Positions 1 to 8,181 of a DNA stretch of 64,000 bases are shown in pieces. Below the pieces are notes generated by a model. That model saw nothing but the letters and a program-made list of their open reading frames with translations. It ran no database searches and was not told where the DNA came from. The stretch covers positions 136,620-200,619 of the forward strand of contig DDCY01000029.1 of the NCBI GenBank assembly GCA_002335865.1, given 5' to 3'. The translations under genes and the position numbers were made by a program. How positions within the stretch are numbered: position 1 is the stretch's first letter; the number at the start of each line of letters is the position of its first letter. Source of the stretch: Saprospiraceae bacterium UBA1994. GTDB lineage: Bacteria > Bacteroidota > Bacteroidia > Chitinophagales > Saprospiraceae.

Positions 1-1724
1 CTAGGGTGGCTTATATTGTTGAGCATTGTTTTGTTGGCTAAATTCATCGGCAGCAACGCTTGCAAAAGTGCAGCAATAACCAATACTAAAACACATCCAA
101 TAAGATTTAGCCATAGATAAGGTACTATATCTAAAAAATAGATGTAAATCACTATGGCTTCCGATATTAGTGCAGAGATAAACACTGCATTTCCTTTGAT
201 GCATTTGATGTAAAAAGCAACAATAAATACACCTAAGATGGTACCATAGAAAAGAGAGCCTATAATATTCACTAGCTGAATTAAATTTTCGAACAAAGTA
301 CCCCAAGCGGCAAACATAATAGCGATAACACCCCAAAGTAGTGTCAACCATTTAGAAGCATTTACATAATGCTCTTCATCTTTTCCGGGAGCAAGACTAC
401 GTTTGTATATATCTACAGATGTAGTACTGCCAAGTGCATTGAGTTCAGAAGCACAAGAGGACATTGCAGCTGACAATATTACAGCCAGTAACAGACCGAT
501 AAGACCTCTAGGAAGTTGGTTGAGTATAAAATTTATAAAGACATAATCTCTGTCATTTGTCTCTATGCTAGAATCTGCTTTTTTGATAAGTTCTTTGGTT
601 GCATCTCTAAGTACTAGTTCTTCAGTATGTAGCTTTTTGATCTCTCCACTAAGTCTCTCTACTTCGCTGACATTTTCAGTATTGATGGCAGAAGCAAAAG
701 AGAGTTGCAGCACTTTTTTGACTTGATAGTTTTGATTGTAATCTTTTTGTATCCGATCGAAATCTTCTTTGAATTCAGACTCCATTATTTTTTCGACTCC
801 TACTTCATTGAAAAAGATAGGTGCTTGGTTAAATTGGTAAAAAACAAATACCATCACACCTATTAAAAGGATGAAAAACTGCATTGGTACTTTTACCAAC
901 CCATTAAATATCAATCCTAATCGACTTTCTTTTATTGATTTTCCAGAGAGATATCTAGCTACTTGAGATTGGTCTGTTCCAAAGTAGGAGAGCATCAAAA
1001 ATACTCCCCCAGTGAGACCTGTCCATACCGTATATTTATTTTCCAGATCAAAGCTAAAATCAAGAATGTCAAGCTTGTCTCCAGCTCCAGCAATCTGTAA
1101 GGCATTGCTGAATGTAATATCGGCAGGTAATAAATTAAGTATAGTAAAGAATGTGATAATCATACCGATCATTATGATTGTCATCTGTTGTTTTTGAGTG
1201 ACATTCACAGCTCTAGTTCCGCCGAGTACAGTATAGATGATTACTAGAGTGCCTATGATGAGTATGGTAGCATTGAGATTCCACTTGAGGATCGTTGACA
1301 GGATGATCGCAGGAGCAAATATCGTGATCCCAGCTCCAAGTCCACGTTGAATGAGAAAAAGTATAGCGGTCAATGATCTTGTTTTGAGGTCAAATCGACT
1401 TTCTAAAAATTCGTAAGCAGTATATACTTTAAGCTTGTGATAAATTGGAATAAAGCTAACACAGATGATCACCATCGCTATAGGCAATCCAAAGTAAAAT
1501 TGAACGAATCCCATTCCACTGTGATAAGCTTGACCCGGAGTAGATAGGAAAGTAATAGCGCTTGCTTGTGTAGCCATCACAGAGAGGCCTACGGTCCACC
1601 ATTTAGCTTGCTGATCACCTAATAGGTATCTATTCATATTCTTGGCGCCATAAGTCTTGTACACGCCATAGATAACTATTGTGGCTAGAGTGCATATTAG
1701 TATTACCCAGTCTATTGGACTCAT
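1..1724 (-). CDS. Sodium:solute symporter (SSS family), 3' end cut by window edge
   Basis: The reading frame is open from the ATG at 1724 to the left edge, about 574 residues without its stop. It encodes a many-helix inner-membrane protein of the solute:sodium symporter family, which moves sugars, vitamins or organic acids into the cell with Na+. The N-terminus (MSPIDWVILICTLATIVIY) is a membrane helix, followed by WWTVGLSVMATQASAITFLS, typical of SSS helix 1-2. Near the edge there is AAMSSCASELNALGSTTSVD, the family's conserved helix-8/9 region. A long charged helical insert lies before it (about 780-550), as in many Bacteroidota members. The start is 5 nt after the stop of a 30-residue membrane ORF, which itself follows a PIG-L deacetylase, so all three are probably cotranscribed. 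The substrate is unknown; a deacetylated sugar or amide released by the upstream enzyme is an inference. Confidence 0.88.
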   Translation of the reverse strand, partial: MSPIDWVILICTLATIVIYGVYKTYGAKNMNRYLLGDQQAKWWTVGLSVMATQASAITFLSTPGQAYHSGMGFVQFYFGLPIAMVIICVSFIPIYHKLKVYTAYEFLESRFDLKTRSLTAILFLIQRGLGAGITIFAPAIILSTILKWNLNATILIIGTLVIIYTVLGGTRAVNVTQKQQMTIIMIGMIITFFTILNLLPADITFSNALQIAGAGDKLDILDFSFDLENKYTVWTGLTGGVFLMLSYFGTDQSQVARYLSGKSIKESRLGLIFNGLVKVPMQFFILLIGVMVFVFYQFNQAPIFFNEVGVEKIMESEFKEDFDRIQKDYNQNYQVKKVLQLSFASAINTENVSEVERLSGEIKKLHTEELVLRDATKELIKKADSSIETNDRDYVFINFILNQLPRGLIGLLLAVILSAAMSSCASELNALGSTTSVDIYKRSLAPGKDEEHYVNASKWLTLLWGVIAIMFAAWGTLFENLIQLVNIIGSLFYGTILGVFIVAFYIKCIKGNAVFISALISEAIVIYIYFLDIVPYLWLNLIGCVLVLVIAALLQALLPMNLANKTMLNNISHP

Positions 1725-1729
1725 ATATT

Positions 1730-1822
1730 TTAGTTATAAGCTTTCATAATCCAATAAAATATAGCTATATATATCATGTTCATGATGATCAAGCTCCAGT
1801 ATGCTTTTCTCCAGTTTTTCAT
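1730..1822 (-). CDS. Tiny single-helix membrane protein, likely symporter partner (30 aa)
   Basis: A 30-codon ORF, MKNWRKAYWSLIIMNMIYI then AIFYWIMKAYN, lies exactly between the deacetylase and the symporter. Its ATG is 1 nt after the deacetylase TAG and its TAA is 5 nt before the symporter ATG. The spacing is that of translationally coupled genes. The product has a positively charged N-terminus and one hydrophobic helix, so an inner-membrane location is likely. Small partner subunits of SSS transporters are known in other groups (for example the DUF4212 and YhdT/PanF-type pairs), and that is my inferred role. There is no homology evidence from the sequence alone. Confidence 0.6.
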   Translation of the reverse strand: MKNWRKAYWSLIIMNMIYIAIFYWIMKAYN

Positions 1823-1823
1823 G

Positions 1824-4343
1824 CTATGGTTTGTTGTTCTGATTGAGAGAAACCATATTAGCAAAGATTCTATATGCACCAGGTACACCTGCTGGTAGCT
1901 GACGGAACCAACTGTATCCAGTATAGATAAAGTTTCCATCTCCATGTTGCGCTACGAGTAGTCCCCCTTTGCGAGCAGGCTCACCTGGATCGTTACTGGA
2001 TAATATTGCTTTGTACTCATCACTCCACTTACTAGCAAAGTATAATCCGCGCTCTTGTACCCAATTGTCAAAATCTTGTTGAGTGATCTTATTCGGGTAG
2101 TTAAGTATAGGATGGTTAGGCTCTAATATTTCAATTGGTGCTTCTTCCACGGTTACTCTATCTCTACTTAGCTTAATTGGGTATGGTCCGATGTTATCTA
2201 CTTTTAATCTTCTGTTGGTATTGTATTGTACGATCATGTTTCCACCGTCACTGACGTAATCCATCAACACATCTTGTTTGAATCTAATATCATCTAACTT
2301 GTTATACGCTCTAATACCCATTACTAATGCTCCGTAACCTTGAAGTCTTTCTTTAGATATTTCTTGTACCGGTATGATATCTACTACATATCCGATCTGC
2401 TCTAAACTCTTAGGTATAGCATCTCCAGATCCTTCAATATAGGCTATCTTTCTTCCTGCTGTTTTGATATCTAATTTTACCATTTTCGATTCAGCAGTCA
2501 TCATGACTGATTGATATGGTATGTGGTTGTAATCAATTTTTATGAGTTCTTCACGATACTCTTCTCCATTGGCTTTTACCACAGGCTTCATAGTGAATTC
2601 ACTTTGTCCAGCGGGTGGTGTCAATTCAAATTCTAGGTTTTGATCAGCTCCTTTATATTCTATAGAAAAGTCATGTTGAGTTGGTGTTATTTTCCATCCT
2701 TTAGGTACAGGAAGTGAAACGGTTCCAGATTGATTAGCGGATAAGGCTTTCACGGATACGCTTAGCTTAGTTGGTCTTTCGTTACTGAGAACGTATACTT
2801 TTTCCTTTAGCTTAACAGAGATAGCCGGCACGATTTCTAGTGGTCTATATATTGGTCCTGCTTCAGGATCATTGTATCTATAGACAATATCTTTGGTAAT
2901 TTCTATTTCTTCACCACTGATCTCGATATAGTATGTTGCGCTCAGTGCTCTATTTGACCTTGGATTACCGATTAGTTTTTGATCATCTACTCGATACATT
3001 CCTAAACTTCCTTTTTCTTTAAGCCAATAGGGTGAAGTCTGATTTACACTTGATGGTATTTTGAGATCATGATCCCACTTAAGACTAATATTATATGCTA
3101 GAGAGGTATTAAGTAGAGTATCCATCTTCAAATCATTAAATCTTACTTTCAGTACCTTAGCTTCGATATTAGATCTATTTGTTATTTCTGATCTTACAGT
3201 AATTTTTTCTTTAGTTGTATAAGTATGTTGATCTGAGATTGCTTCTATATACATGCCAGTGACACTGATAAGTAGTTCTTTCGCGTCCGTTAATTTGATA
3301 TCTCTCCAGTGCGATGAAGGGAGTTGTTTAATATTTTTTATAATATTAGCGATAGCTTGAGCAGATTTTGATGGATTGCTAAAATTAAAATTAGCGATCA
3401 CACTATCAATCATTTTTTCAATATGTCCAGCATTTATACGAGACCAACTTGTATTAATTCCAGCGAATATATCATTGGGATCTTTTGGCATGTCACCTTT
3501 GAGGAGTTGCAGATATTCCTCTCTCGTTCCTCTTGTAGCTGTGTTACCCATTCCTTGGCAAACGTGCTGACTTCTTGATATTGCTGCGATCTCTGAGTTT
3601 GATTTTCCCTTGATAGGGTAGTACGTACCTATATCTATCGTGACCATGTCTGATTTATCAGCTTCTGCAAATTTCTCTCTACTTCCATAGAACCACCAAG
3701 AAGTATTAAAGAATAGACGTTGGGCACTCCATGGCTCGACGTACTTGAGTTGATAAGAAAATTGATCTTTATCTCCGGATAAGTCGAAAGCCTCGTAACT
3801 GAGAATAGCAGATGCTGTGTGGTGACCATGCGTCTTTCCACTGCTGGTATGGTCAAATCTATTGACAATTACATCAGGTCTATATTTTCTGATGGCCCAG
3901 ACTACATCAGACATCACTTTCTCTTCTTCCCAGATTTCTCGAGTCTCTTCAGCGTTTTTACTATATCCAAAATCGTTGGCTCTACTGAACATCTGCTCGC
4001 CACCATCGATACGTCTAGCAGCCATAAGTTCTTCGGTACGCATGACACCAAGTAGCTCTTTGATCTCTGGTCCAATTAGATTTTGTCCTCCATCTCCTCT
4101 TGTAAGAGATAGATAAGCAGTGCGTGCTTTTACTTCATTAGCATAGTATGAGATCAATCTTGTGTTTTCATCATCAGGATGGGCAGCTACGTACAAGATG
4201 GAGCCTAGTACTTTTAGCTTCTCTAGATCTTCATATATATCACCACTCGACTTTACTATTGGAGCTTGTGCGTTAAGCGTTATACAAGAGATGGCGAAAA
4301 ACGTAATGTATAAGTACCTGACATTCATAATAAACTTTATCAT
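1824..4343 (-). CDS. PIG-L family deacetylase with C-terminal beta and ThuA-like domains
   Basis: An 839-residue exported protein. Residues 1-26 form a signal peptide ending NAQ; a second ATG at codon 6 (4328) would also give a good signal. AHPDDE at residues 54-59 is the Zn2+-binding motif of the PIG-L/LmbE deacetylase family, which removes N-acetyl groups from sugars or related amides. GDGGQN and HGHHTAS further on fit the same N-terminal domain (about 45-270). The middle is rich in beta strands, and about 610-830 resembles a glutamine-amidotransferase-like (ThuA-type) domain with GYGALVMGIRAYN and GGNMIVQYNT. It is first in an operon with a 30-residue membrane protein and an SSS symporter. 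Periplasmic deacetylation followed by uptake is the inferred job; the substrate is not known. Confidence 0.85.
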   Translation of the reverse strand: MIKFIMNVRYLYITFFAISCITLNAQAPIVKSSGDIYEDLEKLKVLGSILYVAAHPDDENTRLISYYANEVKARTAYLSLTRGDGGQNLIGPEIKELLGVMRTEELMAARRIDGGEQMFSRANDFGYSKNAEETREIWEEEKVMSDVVWAIRKYRPDVIVNRFDHTSSGKTHGHHTASAILSYEAFDLSGDKDQFSYQLKYVEPWSAQRLFFNTSWWFYGSREKFAEADKSDMVTIDIGTYYPIKGKSNSEIAAISRSQHVCQGMGNTATRGTREEYLQLLKGDMPKDPNDIFAGINTSWSRINAGHIEKMIDSVIANFNFSNPSKSAQAIANIIKNIKQLPSSHWRDIKLTDAKELLISVTGMYIEAISDQHTYTTKEKITVRSEITNRSNIEAKVLKVRFNDLKMDTLLNTSLAYNISLKWDHDLKIPSSVNQTSPYWLKEKGSLGMYRVDDQKLIGNPRSNRALSATYYIEISGEEIEITKDIVYRYNDPEAGPIYRPLEIVPAISVKLKEKVYVLSNERPTKLSVSVKALSANQSGTVSLPVPKGWKITPTQHDFSIEYKGADQNLEFELTPPAGQSEFTMKPVVKANGEEYREELIKIDYNHIPYQSVMMTAESKMVKLDIKTAGRKIAYIEGSGDAIPKSLEQIGYVVDIIPVQEISKERLQGYGALVMGIRAYNKLDDIRFKQDVLMDYVSDGGNMIVQYNTNRRLKVDNIGPYPIKLSRDRVTVEEAPIEILEPNHPILNYPNKITQQDFDNWVQERGLYFASKWSDEYKAILSSNDPGEPARKGGLLVAQHGDGNFIYTGYSWFRQLPAGVPGAYRIFANMVSLNQNNKP

Positions 4344-4541
4344 ATATAAAATATTGTTATATCTTTGTTTTGTTAAATATGTACAATCCCACGGTTAAAT
4401 AAGACTTTTTAAATCAATTTATATTGTAATTGTCTTATATGTGTGAAAATTAAATGTAAAAATAAACTCTAGGTATAGAATCTATTACTACATTTTAATG
4501 CACTTTTAGCTATAGTTGCTAGAATAAAAACAAGCATAGAA

Positions 4542-4625
4542 GTGTTGATCTGTACCGTATCTTTAACCCTTATTGTTGGTAGTGCTTTAGCCGCTCTAGG
4601 CTCAAGAATATTAGAAAAGAAGTAA
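4542..4625 (+). CDS. Possible very small membrane peptide or gene remnant (27 aa)
   Basis: A GTG-initiated frame encodes VLICTVSLTLIVGSALAALG followed by SRILEKK and a TAA. It has one hydrophobic helix and a basic tail, the profile of a small membrane protein. The same frame continues upstream as ARIKTSIE without an ATG, so it could be a longer gene that lost its start (an ATA stands where ATG might be expected). It converges on the NqrM-like gene with a 1-nt gap. This could be chance in an AT-rich gap. Confidence 0.2.
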   Translation: MLICTVSLTLIVGSALAALGSRILEKK

Positions 4626-4626
4626 A

Positions 4627-4842
4627 TTAATTAGCTGCTTCTATTTCAGGCATTTGACAAACTTCATCTGCTTTCTTACCACATAGACTACAATCCCCTA
4701 ACTCGTCTTTGAGCATTGGATTATTGGATGAACAGGTTCCTCTAAACTCATTACCTGTGATTATATGTCTGATATTGATCAGGATGAACGAAATTCCAAA
4801 TACTCCAAAAATTATCCCAGCGGTAATCAAAAATTCTCGCAT
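4627..4842 (-). CDS. NqrM-like small membrane protein with four cysteines
   Basis: A 71-residue protein with one N-terminal membrane helix (about 5-27) followed by a cytoplasmic tail with four cysteines: RGTCSSNN, DCSLCGKK and EVCQ. NqrM (DUF539) has the same plan, a single helix then a conserved cysteine cluster, and helps deliver iron to the Na+-pumping NADH:quinone reductase. The tail here is longer than in gammaproteobacterial NqrM, and no nqr genes are in the window, so the assignment rests on the architecture. Transcribed away from mazG; a TATATTTG -7 motif lies 48 nt upstream of the start. Confidence 0.5.
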   Translation of the reverse strand: MREFLITAGIIFGVFGISFILINIRHIITGNEFRGTCSSNNPMLKDELGDCSLCGKKADEVCQMPEIEAAN

Positions 4843-4889
4843 ATCTTAGCGGTTTAAGTTTTATAGAATAGCACCATGCTATATGGCTG

Positions 4890-4897
4890 CAAATATA
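4890..4897 (-). promoter_or_regulatory. -7 promoter motif for the NqrM-like gene
   Basis: TATATTTG on the minus strand matches the Bacteroidota -7 consensus TAnnTTTG. It would give a leader of about 40 nt before the ATG at 4842. No clear -33 TTG was found at the usual spacing, so this is tentative. Confidence 0.35.
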
Positions 4898-4945
4898 AGG
4901 CTTTATTAGCCTTACTTCACCTAATATACATTAGACTTTTTAGTT

Positions 4946-5704
4946 ATGAAGATGCAAGACAAATTAGATGCTTTCAAGAGATTATTGATCATCATGGATG
5001 AGCTGCGAGAGCAATGTCCTTGGGATCGAAAGCAGACGATGGAATCACTACGGAATTTGACTATAGAAGAGACCTATGAGCTTGCTGATGCCATTCTAGA
5101 TAATGATATGCAAGAGATCAAGGAAGAGATCGGTGATGTCATGCTACATATGGTATTCTATAGTAAGATAGCCTCGGAGACTGGAGATTTTGATATCGCA
5201 GATTCGCTCAATGCGGTGTGTGATAAGCTTATCAATAGACATCCCCATATCTATGGCGATGTACATGTGGAGGATGAAGAGGAAGTGAAGAGAAATTGGG
5301 AACAACTCAAACTTAATGAAGGTAAGAAATCTGTGCTATCTGGAGTACCCAAGTCGCTACCAGCTATGGTAAAAGCTTACCGGATGCAAGATAAGACTGC
5401 TCAAGTGGGCTTCGAATGGGAAAATGCTGGACAAGTATGGGAAAAGGTAGAAGAAGAAATTCAAGAATTCAAAGAAGTAGTAGATGTCGATCCAGAGAAA
5501 ATGGAAGATGAGTTTGGAGACATCATGTTTTCATTGATCAACTATGCTAGATTCAAGGGGATAGATCCTGAAACAGCGCTTGAGAAGGTCAATCGAAAGT
5601 TTAAAAAGCGATTTGAATATATTGAAGCTCAAGCAACAAAGCCTCTAACGGATATGAGCCTTGATCAGATGGATAAGCTCTGGAATGAAGCGAAATCCAA
5701 ATAA
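4946..5704 (+). CDS. mazG: Nucleoside triphosphate pyrophosphohydrolase MazG
   Basis: A 252-residue cytosolic enzyme that hydrolyses (d)NTPs to NMP and pyrophosphate, a house-cleaning role for abnormal nucleotides that also affects (p)ppGpp levels. It has the two tandem MazG domains of the family. In the first, ECPWDRKQ-type sequence (QCPWDRKQT at 23-31) is followed by EETYE at 41-45 and EEIGD at 60-64, the Mg2+-binding acidic helices. In the second, EEEIQEF (about 169) and EDEFGD (about 188) repeat that pattern. Length is normal (about 260 in E. coli). The gene stands alone on the plus strand between two minus-strand genes. The start at ATG 4946 puts the domain at its usual distance; an internal ATG at codon 3 is possible. 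Confidence 0.95.
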   Translation: MKMQDKLDAFKRLLIIMDELREQCPWDRKQTMESLRNLTIEETYELADAILDNDMQEIKEEIGDVMLHMVFYSKIASETGDFDIADSLNAVCDKLINRHPHIYGDVHVEDEEEVKRNWEQLKLNEGKKSVLSGVPKSLPAMVKAYRMQDKTAQVGFEWENAGQVWEKVEEEIQEFKEVVDVDPEKMEDEFGDIMFSLINYARFKGIDPETALEKVNRKFKKRFEYIEAQATKPLTDMSLDQMDKLWNEAKSK

Positions 5705-5734
5705 TAATTATTTAATATCTCAGAATTAGAAGTA

Positions 5735-6415
5735 TTAAGAATCTTGATTAATACCGCTTCTAAGAAGGACGATACCCATAAGCATCAACCAAACCGCTTT
5801 TACATGAAATAGTGGCTTATAATGCTCATAGTATTCTGGAATAAATAAAATGACTGACATGGCTACAAGCCCTAATAGAATAGTAAACCAAGATAACCAT
5901 GAAGGTAATAGCTTCCATTTTACAAAACCAAACCCAAGTAAAACCAATCCGACTCCAGAGAAGATTCTTCCAAATCTAACAAAACAGGTGACATATTGAT
6001 TAGTATATAGTATGCTCTCCATGAATAGAGCAATTTCTTCAGGTGATTTTCCACTAGTTTCTCCAACTCCCCACGCTCCAAAATTGTAATAAAAAGCCAT
6101 GGCAATAGCTATTGTAAATGTACCCACAATAGTCATTCCAGCCCCAGGCACCAAAATGACTCTATTCGGTTTACGGGCTGTAATACTTACTAAAGCAAAT
6201 ATAGCTATGGCCATCGTAACCCACCCGAAGATATGAATTCTAAACATCCAGATCCAAAACCATATATTTTCGCCGATTGGTTCAAAATCAGAAGAAACGA
6301 TATACTCTCCGATATTATGAGGAGATAAAACCCAACCTACCCAAAGCATTAAGGCCGATGCTAAAAAAAAATATGCTGTATACTTGGTTTCAATATCTTT
6401 TTTCAATGTATTCAT
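5735..6415 (-). CDS. Multi-pass membrane protein of unknown function
   Basis: A 226-residue protein with six predicted membrane helices (about 12-32, 50-76, 88-110, 150-168, 176-193 and 203-218) and short loops, so an integral inner-membrane protein. I do not recognise its family. Aromatic-rich first loops (NIWFWIWMFRIHIFGW) and a histidine inside the second helix are notable, but no cofactor motif is clear. It is a single gene, convergent with mazG, with a long upstream region that contains a -7 motif (6510-6517). Confidence 0.75.
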   Translation of the reverse strand: MNTLKKDIETKYTAYFFLASALMLWVGWVLSPHNIGEYIVSSDFEPIGENIWFWIWMFRIHIFGWVTMAIAIFALVSITARKPNRVILVPGAGMTIVGTFTIAIAMAFYYNFGAWGVGETSGKSPEEIALFMESILYTNQYVTCFVRFGRIFSGVGLVLLGFGFVKWKLLPSWLSWFTILLGLVAMSVILFIPEYYEHYKPLFHVKAVWLMLMGIVLLRSGINQDS

Positions 6416-6789
6416 AGCAATAGATTATATAGATGGTATTGTGAGCAGATAACAATCGAATAGACCTTTTATTAGAAAGTAATTTGGTCTTGTGATCGTG
6501 GATTAAAGACAAATGTAATACTTGTAAAATAGCTTTGTGTAACTTAAGTAACTTAATTAGTTTGGTGGATGACAAGTGCACTACTCTTCAAGAGTATTTC
6601 TTCTAAAAAGTATGGTCCATAATTGAGAATGTTATTTAGTCTATCATATAAAAGATGATTTTTTTTTGGCCACGACCAAGTCCAGTTTTTATTGAAATCA
6701 CGTCAGTAATTGTACTGGTTTTATAAAGTGATAAAAATAGGTTGAGATATGAAGCTCAATCACTGAAAGTATCCTGCAGAAATAAATTT
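6416..6789. other. Intergenic gap with one candidate promoter
   Basis: No coding frame is convincing. TACATTTG on the minus strand at 6510-6517 matches TAnnTTTG and could start the mRNA of the membrane-protein gene about 90 nt upstream of its ATG. A short inverted repeat (ACTCTTcAAGAGT) lies near 6585. Nothing else was seen. Confidence 0.4.
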
Positions 6790-7332
6790 CTACCTTCTTC
6801 CACCGATAGTGAATCCTAAGTGAATTCCTAAGTAATTATTTGCTTCTTCGGCTAACAGAATATTGTATTCTCCAGTTACTCTTATAATTCCAAGTTTGAA
6901 TCCTAACCTTGAAACTACACCTGAACTTCTATCAATAGCGCCACCTTTTGCACAAGCTCCTTCACGATATGCTGAAATGGCTATCCCACTATATGTTCCT
7001 ATTCCAAATCCAGCAAAAGCTCTTTTATTTGATTCATTTAGGAAATAGTAATCTCCAATCAATACATAGGATACTACTGCTCCCAAATCACCACATGAAA
7101 AAATATGATCCAATCCAAAATATGCAAATTCCATTTTTATACTTGTAGAAATATTATTGTTAATATTAAATCTAGGTTCAGTACTAAAAGAAATTCCACT
7201 GCCTATACCTTCTGCTGATGGGCTAACATACCCCAATCTAAGTATATCCCACTCAATCGGTCTATAATCTTGTGCCTGTAACGAGAATGAAATTGTCAAT
7301 AACGTAACCACAGAAAGTACAAATCTTTTCAT
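6790..7332 (-). CDS. Secreted outer-membrane beta-barrel-like protein
   Basis: A 180-residue protein with an N-terminal signal peptide (MKRFVLSVVTLLTISFSLQA, cut before Q). The mature part is rich in alternating beta strands with glycine and aromatic residues, as in small outer-membrane barrels, and ends LGIHLGFTIGGRR, consistent with a last strand and a short tail. Two cysteines lie in the middle (FSCGDLG and EGACAKGG). Many Bacteroidota genomes carry such orphan barrels of unknown function; I cannot name a family. It stands alone, with the next minus-strand transcript terminating about 150 nt upstream. Confidence 0.65.
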   Translation of the reverse strand: MKRFVLSVVTLLTISFSLQAQDYRPIEWDILRLGYVSPSAEGIGSGISFSTEPRFNINNNISTSIKMEFAYFGLDHIFSCGDLGAVVSYVLIGDYYFLNESNKRAFAGFGIGTYSGIAISAYREGACAKGGAIDRSSGVVSRLGFKLGIIRVTGEYNILLAEEANNYLGIHLGFTIGGRR

Positions 7333-7483
7333 ATCAATTTATTGCTGTAAATAAGTATTGTATTAATAACATATTTAAAGAATTACTAGATTACTTCTTT
7401 AATACATCAAACACATTAGCGGCAAGGACTGATCTAAAATAGCAATAATCTGTATGGAATACAATTTTCCTTTAAATACAGGC

Positions 7484-7512
7484 AAAAAAAATGGCCGCTC
7501 CCCAGCGGCCAT
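7484..7512 (-). terminator. Rho-independent terminator of the candidate small RNA
   Basis: Nine-base perfect stem (ATGGCCGCT / AGCGGCCAT) with a CCCC/GGGG loop at 7491-7512, followed on the minus strand by seven or more T (7484-7491). No protein gene ends just upstream on that strand, so it belongs to a non-coding transcript. Confidence 0.75.
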
Positions 7513-7767
7513 ATTGCAAATTATAATCCCATGAACATATCCAAAATAAAATTGTCGATATTATTAAAAGCCTCGACTAGGCCATAACTAAACTCGTGCT
7601 AAATTTTTTCAATCGGTACATTTAGAGTTCAAAACTGTTATCGTATGTCAGTCTCCCCAGACGGACAAATGATAACTAATATTTATAATCTCATGAATAT
7701 ATCTAATTTTAAAGGCCGATCTTTTTCGGCTAGATAACTAGTAATTATTAGTTCATCTACTAATTAT
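7486..7767 (-). ncRNA. Candidate small RNA, about 280 nt
   Basis: A promoter (7772-7802) and a strong terminator (7484-7512) bracket about 280 nt on the minus strand with no convincing protein gene. The interior holds potential hairpins: GCCGA/TCGGC (around 7715-7735), a longer one built from GTTATC...TGTC.GTCT-GGGG-AGAC.GACA...GATAAC (around 7635-7680), and GTCGA/TCGAC (around 7555-7580). Two near-identical 22-base segments lie 162 nt apart (7521-7542 and 7683-7704). I do not recognise a known RNA class; 6S RNA and a Bacteroidota-specific RNA are possibilities. End points are estimated from the promoter and the hairpin. Confidence 0.45.
7521..7704. repeat. Imperfect 22-bp direct repeat, 162 bp apart
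   Basis: Plus-strand copies at 7521-7542 and 7683-7704 agree at 19 of 22 positions around TTATAATC[CT]CATGAA. The period of 162 is a multiple of three. On the minus strand both copies close a reading frame with LD[IM]FM[RG]L and a TAA, though neither frame has a good start codon. This may be two arms of the RNA or decayed copies of a tiny gene. Confidence 0.5.
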
Positions 7768-7771
7768 AATA

Positions 7772-7802
7772 CAAATATAGGTGGAGAAACTGCCTTAAAC
7801 AA
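7772..7802 (-). promoter_or_regulatory. Promoter of the candidate small RNA
   Basis: On the minus strand TTG (7802-7800), a 20-nt spacer and TATATTTG (7779-7772) match both halves of the Bacteroidota housekeeping promoter (-33 TTG, -7 TAnnTTTG). Expected transcription start is near 7767. Confidence 0.5.
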
Positions 7803-8120
7803 GTACAAAAATAACATATTGTAACATATTAATAATTATAATATGTTTTTTGTTTCTTACACTAATAGCTGATTAATAATTATTTAAACATAAATATTTT
7901 ATTAAATGTATGTATTTGTGTTTACTTTTTATTCTAATTTTCTATTAATTGTTCAAATAAATTTTCTTGAGTTTTAGGATTTTGGCAGTTTGTTAAGAGG
8001 AGTGGTATTGCATAGTGACTGGGTTTGCCTATGTTCTAGGTGCTTATTTGTTGAATCTAAAAAAGTTTGTTTGAAGCAAATCTTGCAATGGGCAGTGAAA
8101 GTTCAGCTTGTTATACACAT
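7803..8120. other. AT-rich intergenic stretch, nothing recognised
   Basis: No supported gene, RNA or repeat was seen between the small-RNA promoter and the terminator of the SusD gene. A 62-codon plus-strand frame here runs through the terminator hairpin and has no coding character. Confidence 0.5.
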
Positions 8121-8153
8121 AAAAAAGGCCCACTCTGAAAATCAGGGTGGACC
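8121..8153 (-). terminator. Terminator of the first SusC/SusD operon
   Basis: A 12-bp stem (GGTCCACCCTGA / TCAGAGTGGGCC with one mismatch and one G-T pair), 3-nt loop, at 8127-8153, followed on the minus strand by six T. It lies 29 nt after the SusD stop. Confidence 0.75.
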
Positions 8154-8181
8154 TATCAATAATATTTATAGTATTTAGAAT

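Noticed and set aside
1012..1197. Plus-strand frame inside the symporter
   Set aside because: It lies entirely opposite well-conserved symporter helices.
4360..4369. TATCTTTG on the plus strand as a promoter
   Set aside because: No plus-strand gene follows for more than 500 nt, so it is probably a chance match in AT-rich DNA.
7990..8178. 62-codon plus-strand frame
   Set aside because: It crosses the SusD terminator hairpin and has no coding character or start signals.
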